From positions 220,684-284,683 of the forward strand of contig CAJJDP010000116.1 of assembly GCA_905182995.1 (NCBI GenBank): a stretch of 64,000 nt of DNA. The letters run 5' to 3'. Source of the stretch: Paramecium octaurelia. Lineage: Eukaryota; Ciliophora; Oligohymenophorea; Peniculida; Parameciidae. Each line of letters starts with the position of its first letter. Positions within the stretch are counted from its first letter, which is position 1. The translations under genes were made by a program, and so were the position numbers. Below are positions 46,465-57,577 of the stretch, one piece after another. Under the pieces are notes generated by a model. The model had not been told where the DNA came from. It did no database searches and saw only the letters and a program-made list of their open reading frames with translations.

Positions 46465-47692
46465 TCAATTTAATTGTAGTCTCTCTCTTAAATATTCTTT
46501 GAGTGTAACAATCTTATCTTAGATGTGATCTGATATTCTTGATATGAGATCTTAGGTCGAAACTCTGGATTGAGTTTCCATCTAATAGATGTCTTGTTGT
46601 TATCTACACCATTGATCTTATCCTCCTAAGTTATTCTATTGTATATGTTTCTTCTTACCTAATTTCTCTCTACTTCAACAGCATGATATTCCACTTTACC
46701 TGAAGACTCTTCGATGATGCTTTGATAATTCAGGATAGCTTGTTCTAAGTTCTACCTCTGATCTGATCTAAAGATTATTCAATATAGAAATGTTACAATG
46801 TATTTTTCTCATTTGTTAAGTCAGCCAAGAACTATTACCAATTCAAACTTTATTGCTTCTCAATAGATTCGTCATTTCCTTTGCTTTCAACTATTTGGAC
46901 TCTCAGATTGGCCAACAATTGAAGCACCTTCTTGGCAGTGTCAGAATCTGACTTTGAAGACAATTGAGTCATCATTGTTAAAATTGGTTAAAACAATAAG
47001 CCTGTTGATTGACTAACAATTAATTAAATAACAAAACCTTTATAATCTCTATAGAACCTTGTTGAATCTTCCCTTAACTTGAATAAATGAAGAACCTCCA
47101 GACAAATGTTCAATGAGTGCATAAGCTTCATCAATTGCTGAAATGGCTTCAGTATGATCCTTGATTTTAGATTAGAATTCTGCATATTATAGATCTCTTT
47201 CGCTCTGTCCTGCATTGGTTTTCTTTGTATTTTCTTCAATCTCCACAGACACTTCTGCAATTTTGTTAAGTGATCTTTAGAGATTGTTAGTGTTTTCCTA
47301 ATATGATTATAATTTGTCTAACATCGACTATTTTTTAGTGAGCCTTCAATTAGCTTTGATGATAGGCTAAGTTCGTAGAAAAGTCGTGCAATAATCTATT
47401 ACAAGAGGCTTATGTATTTTAAATGAAGAGATCTGCATCTTTTTGTTCTTATTCGAGCATGAATCTAAAGTAATGCTTCTTAAATACCTGATATTATTGA
47501 TATAACTTTGAATTTCATGAACTGGTGAACCAGTGGCAAGACTGATTTGGATAGCATTCAAGAATGTTTTGCCCATATGATGATCATCAATTTCTGCCAA
47601 GGCAATCTTTGGATCTGTGCCTGTTTTACATAATGCCTATTATCCTATTTGAATACTACCAAGCTTATTAGAACCAATAATAGTATTTTCAT
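46465..47692 (-). CDS. Trichocyst matrix protein (TMP)
   Basis: Signal peptide MKILLLVLISLALC, then the characteristic TMP start IAEIDDHHMGKTFLNAIQIS with LATGSPVHEIQSYINNI. Long helical segments follow, with NKIAEVSVEIEENTKKTN, AISAIDEAYALIEHLSGGSS and QVKGRFNKVLQ. The C-terminal half has SKSDSDTAKKVLQLLANLRV and ends with a second coiled coil (DHIQDKIVTLKEYLRERLQL). TMPs are cleaved and crystallise inside the discharge organelle of Paramecium. This gene is strong support for the lineage. At least six short introns, among them 23-nt TAG ones after the signal peptide and after IQSYINNI, give one frame to TGA. Confidence 0.88.
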
Positions 47693-47805
47693 TATTATTA
47701 TTATTATTAAAAACGAATATAAATTATAAATTGATTCTTCTGCAAGTGTAATTATGATATAATACTAGTAAACATCCTTATAAATCTATCAATCATTACT
47801 CATTT

Positions 47806-48234
47806 ATGACTTCTACAATGAATAAATTTCTAAACAGCACCCTAAAGTGTTCTCTCATATTTAAACTATGCCGCAGTATTGAAAATTATGATATTGATTA
47901 CAATCTAACTGAGTATTATTAAAAATTATTGTAGATTTTATTTTTATAATTGAAGGAAAAAGATATAGAATTAAATTTAGCTTAAAGTATTGCTGTTTAT
48001 GTCATTTTGATCACATAAAAGAAAGTGGGAGACTACTTAAGGTTGAAATTAAGTACTAGAAGGATAAGTAATTCAAATGATGTGAGTTGTTTATATATTA
48101 ATAATATTAAATATTTATATATATATTTCATTCTAAATATCAATCAGATTCATCGTCACTAAATGGATAATCAATGTGATAGACGTGACTTGAATTTTTA
48201 TCCTTAACTACTTGTATCTGTTCAGTAGCTTTGA
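47806..48234 (+). CDS. Possible small unknown protein overlapping the kinase 3' end
   Basis: An open frame of 142 codons under the ciliate code, starting MTSTMNKFLNSTLKCSLIFK and with a helical part LLQILFLQLKEKDIELNLAQ. The coding-like character is good up to about 48080 and then weak, and the last 90 bp lie antisense to the kinase's terminal exon. The true 3' end may be earlier through an unrecognised intron near 48066. No family. Low certainty. Confidence 0.35.
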
Positions 48235-49657
48235 ATGAAGTGATGTCTATGGATTTGAACTTCTTAAATTCCTCTGATATTGTAGAGACTGATGAATGTT
48301 TCAACGAATTTCTCTTCCAGATTTCCCCTGCTCCGAAAAGGAAGCAGAGTTATTTAATTTTTTTGGCATTCATCTGGGCTTCTTGGGGCTTCCAATTCAA
48401 AAACCTAGCCATATTCTTTTCCAATCTATCCCTAGGTAAATTTGATTCATTTTGAGCATTCTTCACCCAAGGATGATCCAAAGCCTGTTATGGAGTAAGT
48501 CTTTTTTAAGGATCAAATTGTAATAAGTTGCTTATCAAATCTTTAGCTTAATAAGAAATCTAATCCCAAATGGGGCCAACCATTTCATATTTGCATTATT
48601 AAATCTTGTCGATCAAATCATTTAAATAGTCAGAATTAAATGGTAATTCTCCACTTAACATCACATATAAAATCACTCCTGCACTCCATAAATCCACTTA
48701 TTCACTAAATAATTGAATGGTATTACTTGTACAAACCTCCTGAGAATATCTCTGGTGCTGAAAAGGCAACTGTCCCTGTGTATGTCCACATCTCGATTTT
48801 TCCATGTTCATTGAGATTGCCAAATTCTTTGTATCCATCTGTAAACTTGGAGACCTGAATTAGATTATTGTATTGTGTACATTGAAATCAGTAATCTTGA
48901 TGGATCTACCATCTTCGGCACATAAAATATTATTTGGTTTCAAGTCTCTGTGACAACAATAGTTTTCATGCATATAATCAATTGCCTCCAATACTTATTT
49001 GAATAAGATTCTAGCAGTGCACTCTACTCTTATTTATTCAAATACCACTATAATTCTTCTTTTTTTGAATCACTTCAAACATCTCGCTACCCTTCACCTT
49101 CTCCATTACTACATATACAATCCCGGTTGATTGGAAGCCTTCGTTCCACTGAATGTATAATTCCTCCATTTTTACTATGTGAGGATGACTCAACTTTTTT
49201 AGATTCCTGAATTCCAATATCATCTAACTCATATATAAAGATCATCTACATTCTTCACGATTTCCTCAGCATCTGTTTTAACTGTCTTACATGCCAACTC
49301 CTATCCATCTAGCTTTCTCGTAATACTCTTCACCAATCCAATGCATCCTTCTCCTAAAACCTCTCCTTCTGTATACTTCTCCTAAAATTGGCTCAGATCA
49401 AATTTAATATATTTATTATCTTCGTCATCTAACTCTATGTTAATTCGATTTAAAAATTATTGTATTTCCTATTCTTTCGTATTTGCATTCTCGCTTTTAT
49501 TTATCAATTGTAGCATTTAGCCTAATAAATTATTCAATTAACTCCTACCTTTGAACTTATTCTTAAATTGTTGCAATGTATTTTGTTAAGTATTATCAGA
49601 AATAGGGGCCCGAGAAAACGAAAACTTACTCTTTCTTCTCTAATTTTATATATCCAT
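48140..49657 (-). CDS. CAMK-type serine/threonine protein kinase
   Basis: A Gln/Asn-rich head ([20 protein letters not shown]) is followed by the kinase domain. The glycine loop is [14 protein letters not shown], the lysine block is QELACKTVK, and an alpha-C region [19 protein letters not shown] follows. The catalytic loop is [12 protein letters not shown], the metal site is ITDFNVSKF and the activation segment ends FSAPEIFSG. The lower lobe has [19 protein letters not shown] and ends LLQFDPKKRLTPQQALDHPW. The C-terminal tail is acidic (YPFSDDESD). The DFG motif is DFN, a substitution seen in other ciliate kinases as I recall. Introns near 49220-49245 (26 nt), around 49020 and near 48870 are needed. 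No EF-hands are present, so it is not a CDPK. Confidence 0.88.
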
Positions 49658-49830
49658 AATTATTTAATAATACTTATAAAATCAATAATTTCATAAGATG
49701 CTACTATAAATAAAAATCACCTAATAAATTTATCTTAAAACTGAATCTAAACAATCAATAGCGTTTTAATTTAAATCTAATATTTTTATCATTATCTATA
49801 TATTAATTAATATTTAATTTAATTTATTCT

Positions 49831-50262
49831 ATGGGAAGCGTTGAGTGCTGTAAACACTATCCTCGTGTTGATACTCTCAAATTTGATGATATTGATTCCT
49901 CAAGCCAAGAATCAGTGTTCTACAAAAGAGATGACTAATTTTCACCAAGAGCCAGTTCTCCTGGTCAAGAAGCAGTCCCTTTACAAGTCAACCAAAGATA
50001 ACCTCAAATGTATTAAAAACATGCTTGTGTATCTACTGCCTTATAATCTTACTCATTCAAAACAATCTCATCAGAATAGCATTTCTCTAATTTTATAACA
50101 TTTTAAGCCCTCCCATCCTCTAGAGACTAGCAATCAAGTAAATTTTAGAACATCAGGTCTAACTTTTTAGATGACTTAAATGAAATTCAACATTAATTGA
50201 GTTGCGATTTATAAAGCAGTGAATATATTAAACAACAATCACAATATAGAAAAAATATCTGA
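49831..50262 (+). CDS. Small unknown protein with possible N-terminal lipid anchor
   Basis: An intronless frame of 143 codons: MGSVECCKHYPRVDTLKFDD, then a Ser/Gln-rich body (SPRASSPGQEAVPLQVNQ) and a charged end (FLDDLNEIQHQLSCDL). The MGS start followed by two cysteines fits N-myristoylation plus palmitoylation, which would put it on the inner face of a membrane. This is inference from the motif only. A 33-nt TAG-ended intron near 50140 is possible but would not alter the frame. Confidence 0.6.
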
Positions 50263-51144
50263 AACTTCATATATATAATTATGTTTGTTACTAAATAATT
50301 TTAAGCACGAGAATCAGAATTTTTTACTTATTAGCTCAATCAAAAATGTATTTTGTAATAGAGAAATTATAAATCAAACTAAATAAAATTTTATTAAATA
50401 TTCATCTACTCAATAAAATTATATCTATAAGACTTCAAATTATTAAAGCTAAAGAATTTATACTATCAAAGTAATTTATTTTAACTTAATAAATCGTTGC
50501 TGCATATTTTAAGTAATATATAAATTTATTTTCCTCATCTGTTCATCTTCCATCAATGATCGTTCCAATTTTTTTTTATTATAATACCATACTCACCATA
50601 TTCTTATTTTCTGCTCTTTTTTATTCTTTCTATTAGATTGTCCAAAATAATTTCAATTATTACACAAAGTTAACTTATTGATTTTTTTTTAAATATACTT
50701 TGAAATTCTGAGTAATATAATTGATTTGATTATTTTTAAAATTTATGCATGAATGAGAATCTAAAGTTTTTGCTTTACTCTATCTACAAATCTATTAGTA
50801 GTTTTTTTTTAAATAAAATAAATCTATAATCAATTCTTAAATTCCTGTAAAGCAATTATTAATAGAAAATAAATTTTAGCCCTCCATATTCTCTAAATGA
50901 TAGAGTGATCAAATAAGTTGGTGGATTTTGTTTTGTGATGATTCATTCACTTTCACTAAAATAGGAATAAATAGTTTTTTTTTCATAGTTATATTTGAGC
51001 TTTGATGAAGGATACTCAAACCAATTAAAAGGACGAGAAAGCATCAAGGAATTGAATATAAAAATATATTCATAGTTTAAGTTTATTCTAATTGGGGCTA
51101 TTCTCATTCTAAAAATCTAACCAACGATTATTTAATTAAAAATA
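50263..51144. other. AT-rich intergenic region
   Basis: About 880 bp, unusually rich in A- and T-runs (several stretches of 8 or more T), with no supported gene. A start at 51003 (MKDTQTNQKDEKASRN) soon meets TGA and could be a 5' exon of the TRAF-like gene. Confidence 0.45.
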
Positions 51145-52492
51145 ATGTCCCAACAGACATCATAGTGTTCAAACTGTAGAGCCTAAATTGCAGAGACAGT
51201 GTTTGCATTGCATGAAATCTATTGCATTCGTAACAACATAGAGTGCAAGAAGTGCGGATAGTTCTTTGATAAGAATGACCCATAATCCCATGAGGAAGAA
51301 TTTCACAAAGGCACTCCATGTGAATTTTGTAAAGAAATATTCTAAGGTACTTTTTTCTATGAATGTAGATATTTCAAAACACACAAAATGTCTTAAAAAA
51401 CCAGTCTAATGCATACATTGTGGATTAGATTAAACTAAGGATTAAATATTTCAACATGAAAATATTTGCGGTAGTAGAACAGAAAAGTGTGATATCTGCA
51501 AACAATACATTATGATTAGAGAATTAACCAAGCATGTAGCTACATGTGTACCTCCAAAACCAAAAGAACAAGTATAAGAAAAGTAACCAACTTAAAAAAC
51601 AGTTGAAAATAGATAAATTTCATAATAACCTTAATAAAATGTCCAGCCACCCAAACCTGACTATAAGAATTTTGATTATAAATACAAACATCAAGTCGAA
51701 GCTGAATAGGTTAGTAGACCTTAACAGTAAGTATAAGCAAAACATGAAATATTTGGATATGAAAAACCATCACTACCTTATAGTTAATAATAATAATCAT
51801 AATAATAATAATAAGCATAGTAAATTAGGTAACCTATTAATAAGTACGAAAAACCAATTGAAGTTAGAACAGATAATCATTCTTAAAATAAAAAAACTCC
51901 ATAATAATATTACAACCCTAGTTAATAATAATAACAAATTGCTGTCGAATAAAAATATAAGCCCAAAGAATATCCACTTCAACCAACAACAAATGTTATA
52001 AAAAGATAAGCTTCTGGCAATCAAGAGATTAGAAATGTTTACCCTTAATAAGAAAAATTAACTGATAAATATTCTTATTAATAGTCTAATTAATAGAAGT
52101 GCCCTGATAGAAAGCCAAATGAACTAAGACAATACGATCCCAATGCATATTTAAATAGATAATAGGAGAATAAATACTATGATAATAAGTAATTCGAGGT
52201 GAGAGGAATTGATAAAAAATAATCTGATCAAAATTTACACAGATAATATAGTTAACAACCCTAATAAAAAAAACAGTATAATAATTTATAATAACATTTT
52301 AGACAATAACCAAAAGCTGTTGATGATGACATAGACTACCTTGCTTTGGGTTTGACAAGGGAAGAGATTGAATAATAGAAAATTTATTTGGAAAGTCTTT
52401 AGCAATAGAGAAAGCCTTAGGAAGCTTAACCAAAACCTTAAGAATATAAGCCAAGATAGGATTATTATTAGGCAGCAAGAGCATATAAATGA
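51145..52492 (+). CDS. TRAF-type zinc-finger protein with long Gln-rich tail
   Basis: The N-terminal 130 residues carry repeated Cys/His zinc sites: CSNCRAQIAETVFALHEIYC, ECKKCGQFFDKNDPQSHEEE, FHKGTPCEFCKEIF, KCLKKPVQCIHCGLD, HENICGSRTEKCDICKQYI and ELTKHVATC. The spacing is that of TRAF-type fingers as in TRAFD1 and XAF1. The remaining 290 residues are disordered and Gln-rich with clusters of TAA/TAG codons (for example SQQQQSQQQQQAQQ), ending DDIDYLALGLTREEIEQQ and a basic tail. One 22-nt TAG intron at about 51344 is used. The domain assignment is good; a RING or TRAF-C domain is absent, so ubiquitin-ligase activity is not implied. Confidence 0.8.
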
Positions 52493-52537
52493 TATTGTTA
52501 TGTTTATTACTTATATAAATATATAGAAAAATGTTAC

Positions 52538-53201
52538 TCAAAATCCATTCATGTTTCCTTAGTTAGATGAATTGGTATTTGTTCTGTTAGAATTGAAGGC
52601 TTTTAATTAGTCTAACAATTTAGCATTTTATTGTCTCAATCCCTCCGTTTCCTTGCACATCAACTCATATTCTCTAAAAAAGTCTTTCTTCTTTAACTAC
52701 TCTCTTTGTTTAATATTGAGCTGAGTAATTTCCTCTATCTAATTAAATTTATTTTGATACTTCATCTGATAATTGTTTAATGGTATTTTCAAGATTTTCT
52801 ATTTGTTCCAATCTTTGTATTGGATTCAAGGACCCTCTATAAACATCATATTCGCTATCATCAATTTATTATTGTTATTATGATTATAGTTAAAGTTATG
52901 ATTAAGACAATTATTGTTAAAGTGAACTGGTTGTGATTCTGAGTTAATTAATTTCAGATTGCAGTTTCTAGGCCTCGTTAATTCTTTACATCTATTCTCC
53001 TTCAACTTGTTGTTTTAAATAGTAGATTTCATCCAATAGCATGCTAAATCTTTTATAATTTTTCGATAGGAATTGTTTTAGATCAAAGAGTGAATTTGTT
53101 TTCTCGTAGTTGTTCGAATTCTCAATAAAATCTTCCAGATACTTGATTTTTATTTTCAGTTTCTCATTCTCGAAACTATATTGAGATTAATTCATATTCA
53201 T
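52538..53201 (-). CDS. Small coiled-coil protein
   Basis: Starts MNMNQSQYSFENEKLKIKIK at 53201 (a second in-frame ATG is at 53195). A coiled coil runs through SNNYEKTNSLFDLKQFLSKN and LLDEIYYLKQQVEGEQMQR, then a Gln/Ser-rich middle with many TAA codons. After a 22-nt TAG intron a second coiled coil (EIEEITQLNIKQREQLKKK) leads to a Asn/Thr/Ser end. No domain recognised. It is convergent with the TRAF-like gene, 45 bp between stops. Confidence 0.68.
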
Positions 53202-53560
53202 TATATTAAATAATTAAAAACCCATAAATTATATACGAATTTTGTTCCAATTTATTTAGAAAACTTTCCTAAAAAGATTGTTGTCTATGTGATAGGACAT
53301 TTAATAATTAACTTAATAGATTTCCCTCTGTTGAGCTCTACAAGGTTGATTTGGGTTGCCAATATCTCCTTCGGTTCTGTGATCAATTCGTCCTCCTCTA
53401 GTTGTTGTCGCTCCGCCCAGCTACTGATCTACGTGGGATTTTAAAGTAAATGTTTATTCTTAGCTCCTCACAATTGTCTTAATAATTAACAAAAATATGA
53501 GTAAATGAAAATGAATATGAACTAATCGTCCTTCTCTTCCTGAATTCCATAATCATCTCC
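53198..53560 (-). CDS. Possible small gene, boundaries unresolved
   Basis: Two open pieces in different frames: an upstream one with IEISGILGDDYGIQEEKDD and a downstream one with QISSWAERQQLEEDELITEP followed by KEILATQINLVELNRGKS. The second looks clearly translated (acidic, regular) and runs to a TGA that overlaps the next start codon, so its true end is probably earlier. A start ATG and the joining intron could not be fixed. SSWAE near an N-terminus recalls eIF3g, but no further match was seen. Confidence 0.35.
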
Positions 53561-53776
53561 TAAGATTCCAGAAATTTCAATCTTCAGACTTCAGTTCAAT
53601 AATGTTCACAATCAAGAGATTAAATCATTAAAACGTTAATATATATTATATCCACACTAACTAGACAACAAATGGCCCTCAGCCATTGTCTTTTTTCTAA
53701 TAACAAATGCTAATTACATTTACATTCCATTCAATACGCTTTAAATAAAGATATATTATTTCTATTTAAATATAAT

Positions 53777-55267
53777 TCATTTTCTTCTAGAACTCTTATG
53801 GTGATGATTCATTAACACATGTTACTTCTTTTGAAGATCAACATAAATACTATTAATTTTATTATCCGTGCTTTCGGATTAAATAAATCTGTCATATTTT
53901 TGTTTATATTCTTTCTATTTAGACTAATAAAGAGGAACATTTTATTTCTATTACTACAACTATCTCTGATCGAGCAAATTTAATGATTCTGTGACTTTTA
54001 AATTTTATTCTCCTTAAACTTATGGTAAATTTATTTGGGGCTATTCAGTCTAGGGAGGCTATGTATTGAGTCCCTCATCAAGAGTATCAAATTATGACTT
54101 ATGTTGAATTTATTGATCTTATGGAGACTCTTCCGATAAAGGCATCTAAACCTCATATTGTCCCAACTCCTTAAATTAATATAAATCATGAAGACTCTCT
54201 TAATGGTTGTTAAGTACATAATTCAATTCCAACATCTCCTTAAATAAAGGATCTACTTTAGCAAATTTTTAATAATACTCCTTTGGAGGAGCTCTCAAAT
54301 TAAACTTGTCTAAAATATTTTAAGTATATTTGATGTCTTATTTTTTCTAAACTTAGGGTTGATTATTAAGCAATCCAACAAATTTAAGTTTTTCATCTGA
54401 CTTTTCAAAGTTATGCTAGAGCATCTTTGGTCTTGAAAATGGAACTTGAGGTTTGTTCATATGTAATACTAGTTTTACTGAGGGAGAAACTTGATTCACA
54501 TTTAGCTAAAGATGAGAAAGTAAATATTTAGTTTACGCTGATACTTACACATTCTAGTCTTCAAATTATTCAATTTTAGTAGAATCTTTTCTTTGTATTT
54601 TTTGTGGTTTCAATTTTTCACTTAGATGTTTAGCAAATGTTAATCCATCGCCAGATAAATTAGGAAACATAAGCTTCCTTCCTAAAAATGTTTTTTCCTA
54701 AGCCTTTCTCTTTTATTCCAACTTCTTTTACATTATTATCTGATCTTAAATTCTTTCATACTCTAAAAATTTAGATGTGAAAATTTTATCTATTTATCCT
54801 CTTATATATGCATCCGAAACATATAATCCATTCGAGTAAAATATCATAATATGATAACAATCATATACAAATCTTCAATTATTTTAAAAACTACCTAATG
54901 TTCACTTGTTCCTTGTATTATGCGTCTTTCCATAAATACCAATGAATATTATAGGTTATTAAGAAAAGAATATAATTGATGATCTCATCTTTTGGTTAAG
55001 GCAATTATGCGAATAGCTTAACGTAAGTTTTTGAATATTTATCCTTTAGTTGTGTAGCTCCTCCTCGAAATTTTAAGTCAAGTACTTATTTTAATTTATA
55101 ACTTTACTTATGTCTATGCCAATTATTGTTAACTTTGAAACTCGTTTCATCAAAAGACTTTAAAGAACTTTATTCTTAAGTTAAACATTTTCAATATTTT
55201 TTAATATCCCATTTTCTATGATTTATTACATTTAACTTTGTAATTCTTCTTCCGGGTTATTAGACAT
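53777..55267 (-). CDS. LisH-motif coiled-coil protein, possibly centriolar
   Basis: The first 45 residues, MSNNPEEELQSQMQQIIENG then ILKNIENVQLKNKVLQSLL, have the pattern of the OFD1/FOP-type LisH region (helix, GxL, helix). The middle contains YSNGLYVSDAYIRGQ and the end is disordered and Gln/Pro-rich, reading KYDRFIQSESTDNKINSIYV and finishing HHHKSSRRK before TGA. Proteins of this type dock at basal bodies, which would suit a heavily ciliated cell, but that is inference. Several introns in the first third are not settled. Helical parts include YERIQDQIIMQKKLEQKRKA. Confidence 0.6.
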
Positions 55268-55393
55268 TTTTTGTTAAAAATTTAATTAAATAATCTATAT
55301 ATAATAATAAACTGATCTAATTAAAAAAATAGGATAAGCATTAATAACATATTCCAATCATTTATTTTTTTTAATAATAAATCATTTCCAAAT

Positions 55394-56496
55394 TCATTGC
55401 AAATAATCAATACAATAATCGTTTATGCATCTATATAGATTGAATGCTGTTTTACTGTCAGATAAACAAGAGACATACTATAAAATTAAAAATAAATGAT
55501 TACTCCTGAGATACCCTCCTCATCTCCCACAGATTTACAATTTTACATAGCAGGTACACAACCTGAATCTTTAGCACAGGCATTCACCTAGCTAGTGCAT
55601 TCCCATTCTAAGCATTATTTGAAATCAGCAGGTTCTTCACCCTCTTCACCTTCTTCAGCTAATTCTCCTAAATCATCTGATTCACCTTCTCCTCCATCTT
55701 CACCTTCTTCTCCTTCTTCGCCTTCGCTATTACTTTCGCCCTCACTATCGCTATCACTATCGCTATCGCTATCACTGTCGCTATCACTGTCACTATCACT
55801 GTCGCTATCACTGTCGCTATCACTTTCGCTGTCACTGTCTTTTTCGCTATCACTATCGCTTTCGCTTTCACTATCCTTTTCACTATCACTTTCACTATCC
55901 GTTTTGCTATCACTTTCGCTATCCTTTTCGCTATCACTATCCTTTTCGCTATCGCTTTCACTCTCTTTTTCGCTATCATTATCACTTTCACTGTCTTTTT
56001 CACTATCGTTATCACTTTCTTCTTCTCCTTCTTCAGATTTAGCCTTTTTATCTTGGGCTGTGTCTTGCTTGCCTTTGGATTCATTTTAACCTTGATTAGG
56101 TTTAAAAATGTTTATACCTTAATCAGATTTTGGATTTTCCTCTTTGGCTGGGGTTTTATTTTAATCTCCTTTTGTATCTGTTTAGCCTTGTGTTTTACCT
56201 TAATCAGGCTTAGGAGGCTCATTCTTTCCTTCACTTGAATCAGATTTTGCGTCTGACTTGGTTTATTCAGCCGTTGGAGTTTTATTTGTAGCAGGTTAGG
56301 TTGAACCTGATTATGTTGCAGCAGCAGCAGTTTCTCCAAATACCATTGCTTCCTCTAGCTCACTAACTTTACTGCTAGATTAAATAAAAATGTGCTACTC
56401 TTTTTATTGATCAACAGATGGGTATTCTCTTCTTTCTCCTACTTGTCGAGCTAGAAGAATTGTACATAAACACAAGAATAGGGTTAGCGTTTTCAT
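55394..56496 (-). CDS. Secreted Ser-Asp-repeat protein with C-terminal Cys module
   Basis: A clear signal peptide, [16 protein letters not shown], is followed by a Thr/Gln/Lys-rich region and about 110 residues of (E/D)S(D/E) repeats, with [14 protein letters not shown] at the centre (hexamer-type DNA repeats around 55720-56030). An acidic Gly/Glu linker leads to a cysteine module: [20 protein letters not shown] then GCVPAMQNCK. A 26-nt TAG intron then gives [20 protein letters not shown] ending IDYLQ at TGA. The same module ends the neighbouring gene. It is probably extracellular or in a secretory granule; the acidic repeat would bind calcium. Function unknown. Confidence 0.75.
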
Positions 56497-56657
56497 TATT
56501 AAAATAAATTTATAAATAGTGGATAATCTTTTCACGGTTAACTAATTTATATCTTAATTAAGAATTGGTGGTTTAAACACTTAATTTAACGAACATAAAT
56601 GTTTTCATTTTTATCACTAATTATATGATATGAATTTGTTTAAATTTAAAATTATTT

Positions 56658-57577
56658 TCATTCCAAACATTTAGATTAAACACACTCAAGTAAGGCAACT
56701 GCAGGCTTACTTTAGTTGATGCAATCCAAATACTAAAACATAATTTTAATAGATTTACAGCTTGATATCCAGCAACATACACTACATCCTTGCATTATGC
56801 CAATTTTGAATTGCAGTCCTTGTCACATGCTTTAGCTTGTGATCCACATTTATCCTCAATGCATGATCTGAACTTCTTTTCTTCAGGGCTCTATTTTGGT
56901 TCATCCTTTTTCTTCTCATCTTTCTTCTCATCTTTCTTTTCGTCTTTCTTTTTATCGTCTTTCTTTTCATCCTTTTTCTCATCTTTCTTTTCATCTTTCT
57001 TTTTATCATCTTTCTTCTCATCTTTCTTCTCGTCTTTCTTTTTCTCATCCTTCTTTTCATCTTTCTTCTCGTCTTTTTTCTCATCTTTTTTCTCATCTTT
57101 CTTTTCATCTTTCTTTTCATCTTTTTTCTCATCTTTTTTCTCATCCTTCTTCTCATCTTTTTTCTCATCCTTCTTCTCATCTTTCTTCTCATCTTTTTTC
57201 TCATCCTTCTTTTCATCTTTCTTTTCATCCTTTTTCTCATCCTTCTTCTCGTCTTTTTTCTCATCTTTCTTTTCATCTTTTTTCTCATCCTTCTTCTCGT
57301 CTTTCTTCTCGTCTTTTTTCTCATCCTTCTTTTCATCTTTCTTTTCATCTTTTTTCTCATCCTTCTTTTCATCTTTCTTCTCATCCTTTTTTGTTTCTTC
57401 TTTCTTTGTTTCTTCTTTCTTGCCATCTTCTTTCTTTGTCTCTTCTTTTTTAGGCTCCTCCTTCTTTGTATCATCTTTTTTTGATGTATCTACAGCCTTT
57501 TTGTCTTCTGCAAGGTGATTAACAGCCCTACAAGATATTAAAGATATCAAAAGTAAACAAATAAGGATTCTTTTCAT
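56658..57577 (-). CDS. Secreted KKDE-repeat protein with C-terminal Cys module
   Basis: Signal peptide MKRILICLLLISLISCRAVN, then about 170 residues of KKDE/KKEE repeats (DNA repeat of roughly 12 bp across 56930-57450). The C-terminal module reads KFRSCIEDKCGSQAKACDKD then CNSKLAQCK. A 26-nt TAG intron then gives YLDCINQSKPAVALLECVQS KCLE split by the usual spacing and a TGA. The Cys order and the intron position match the gene to the left, so the two are tandem paralogues whose middle regions diverged to Ser-Asp and Lys-Glu repeats. The charged repeat is likely disordered. No function is known to me. Confidence 0.75.

Noticed and set aside
55595-56089. Plus-strand frame with long Ser-Leu repeats
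   Set aside because: It is the reverse reading of the Ser-Asp repeat of a signal-peptide-bearing minus-strand gene.
55720-57450. CRISPR-like or satellite array
   Set aside because: The short repeats are coding (Ser-Asp and Lys-Asp-Glu) without spacers.
56790-57518. Plus-strand Phe-Ser repeat frame and the Arg/Lys/Met-rich minus frame
   Set aside because: Both are other-frame shadows of the KKDE repeat; only the KKDE frame has a signal peptide and the Cys module.
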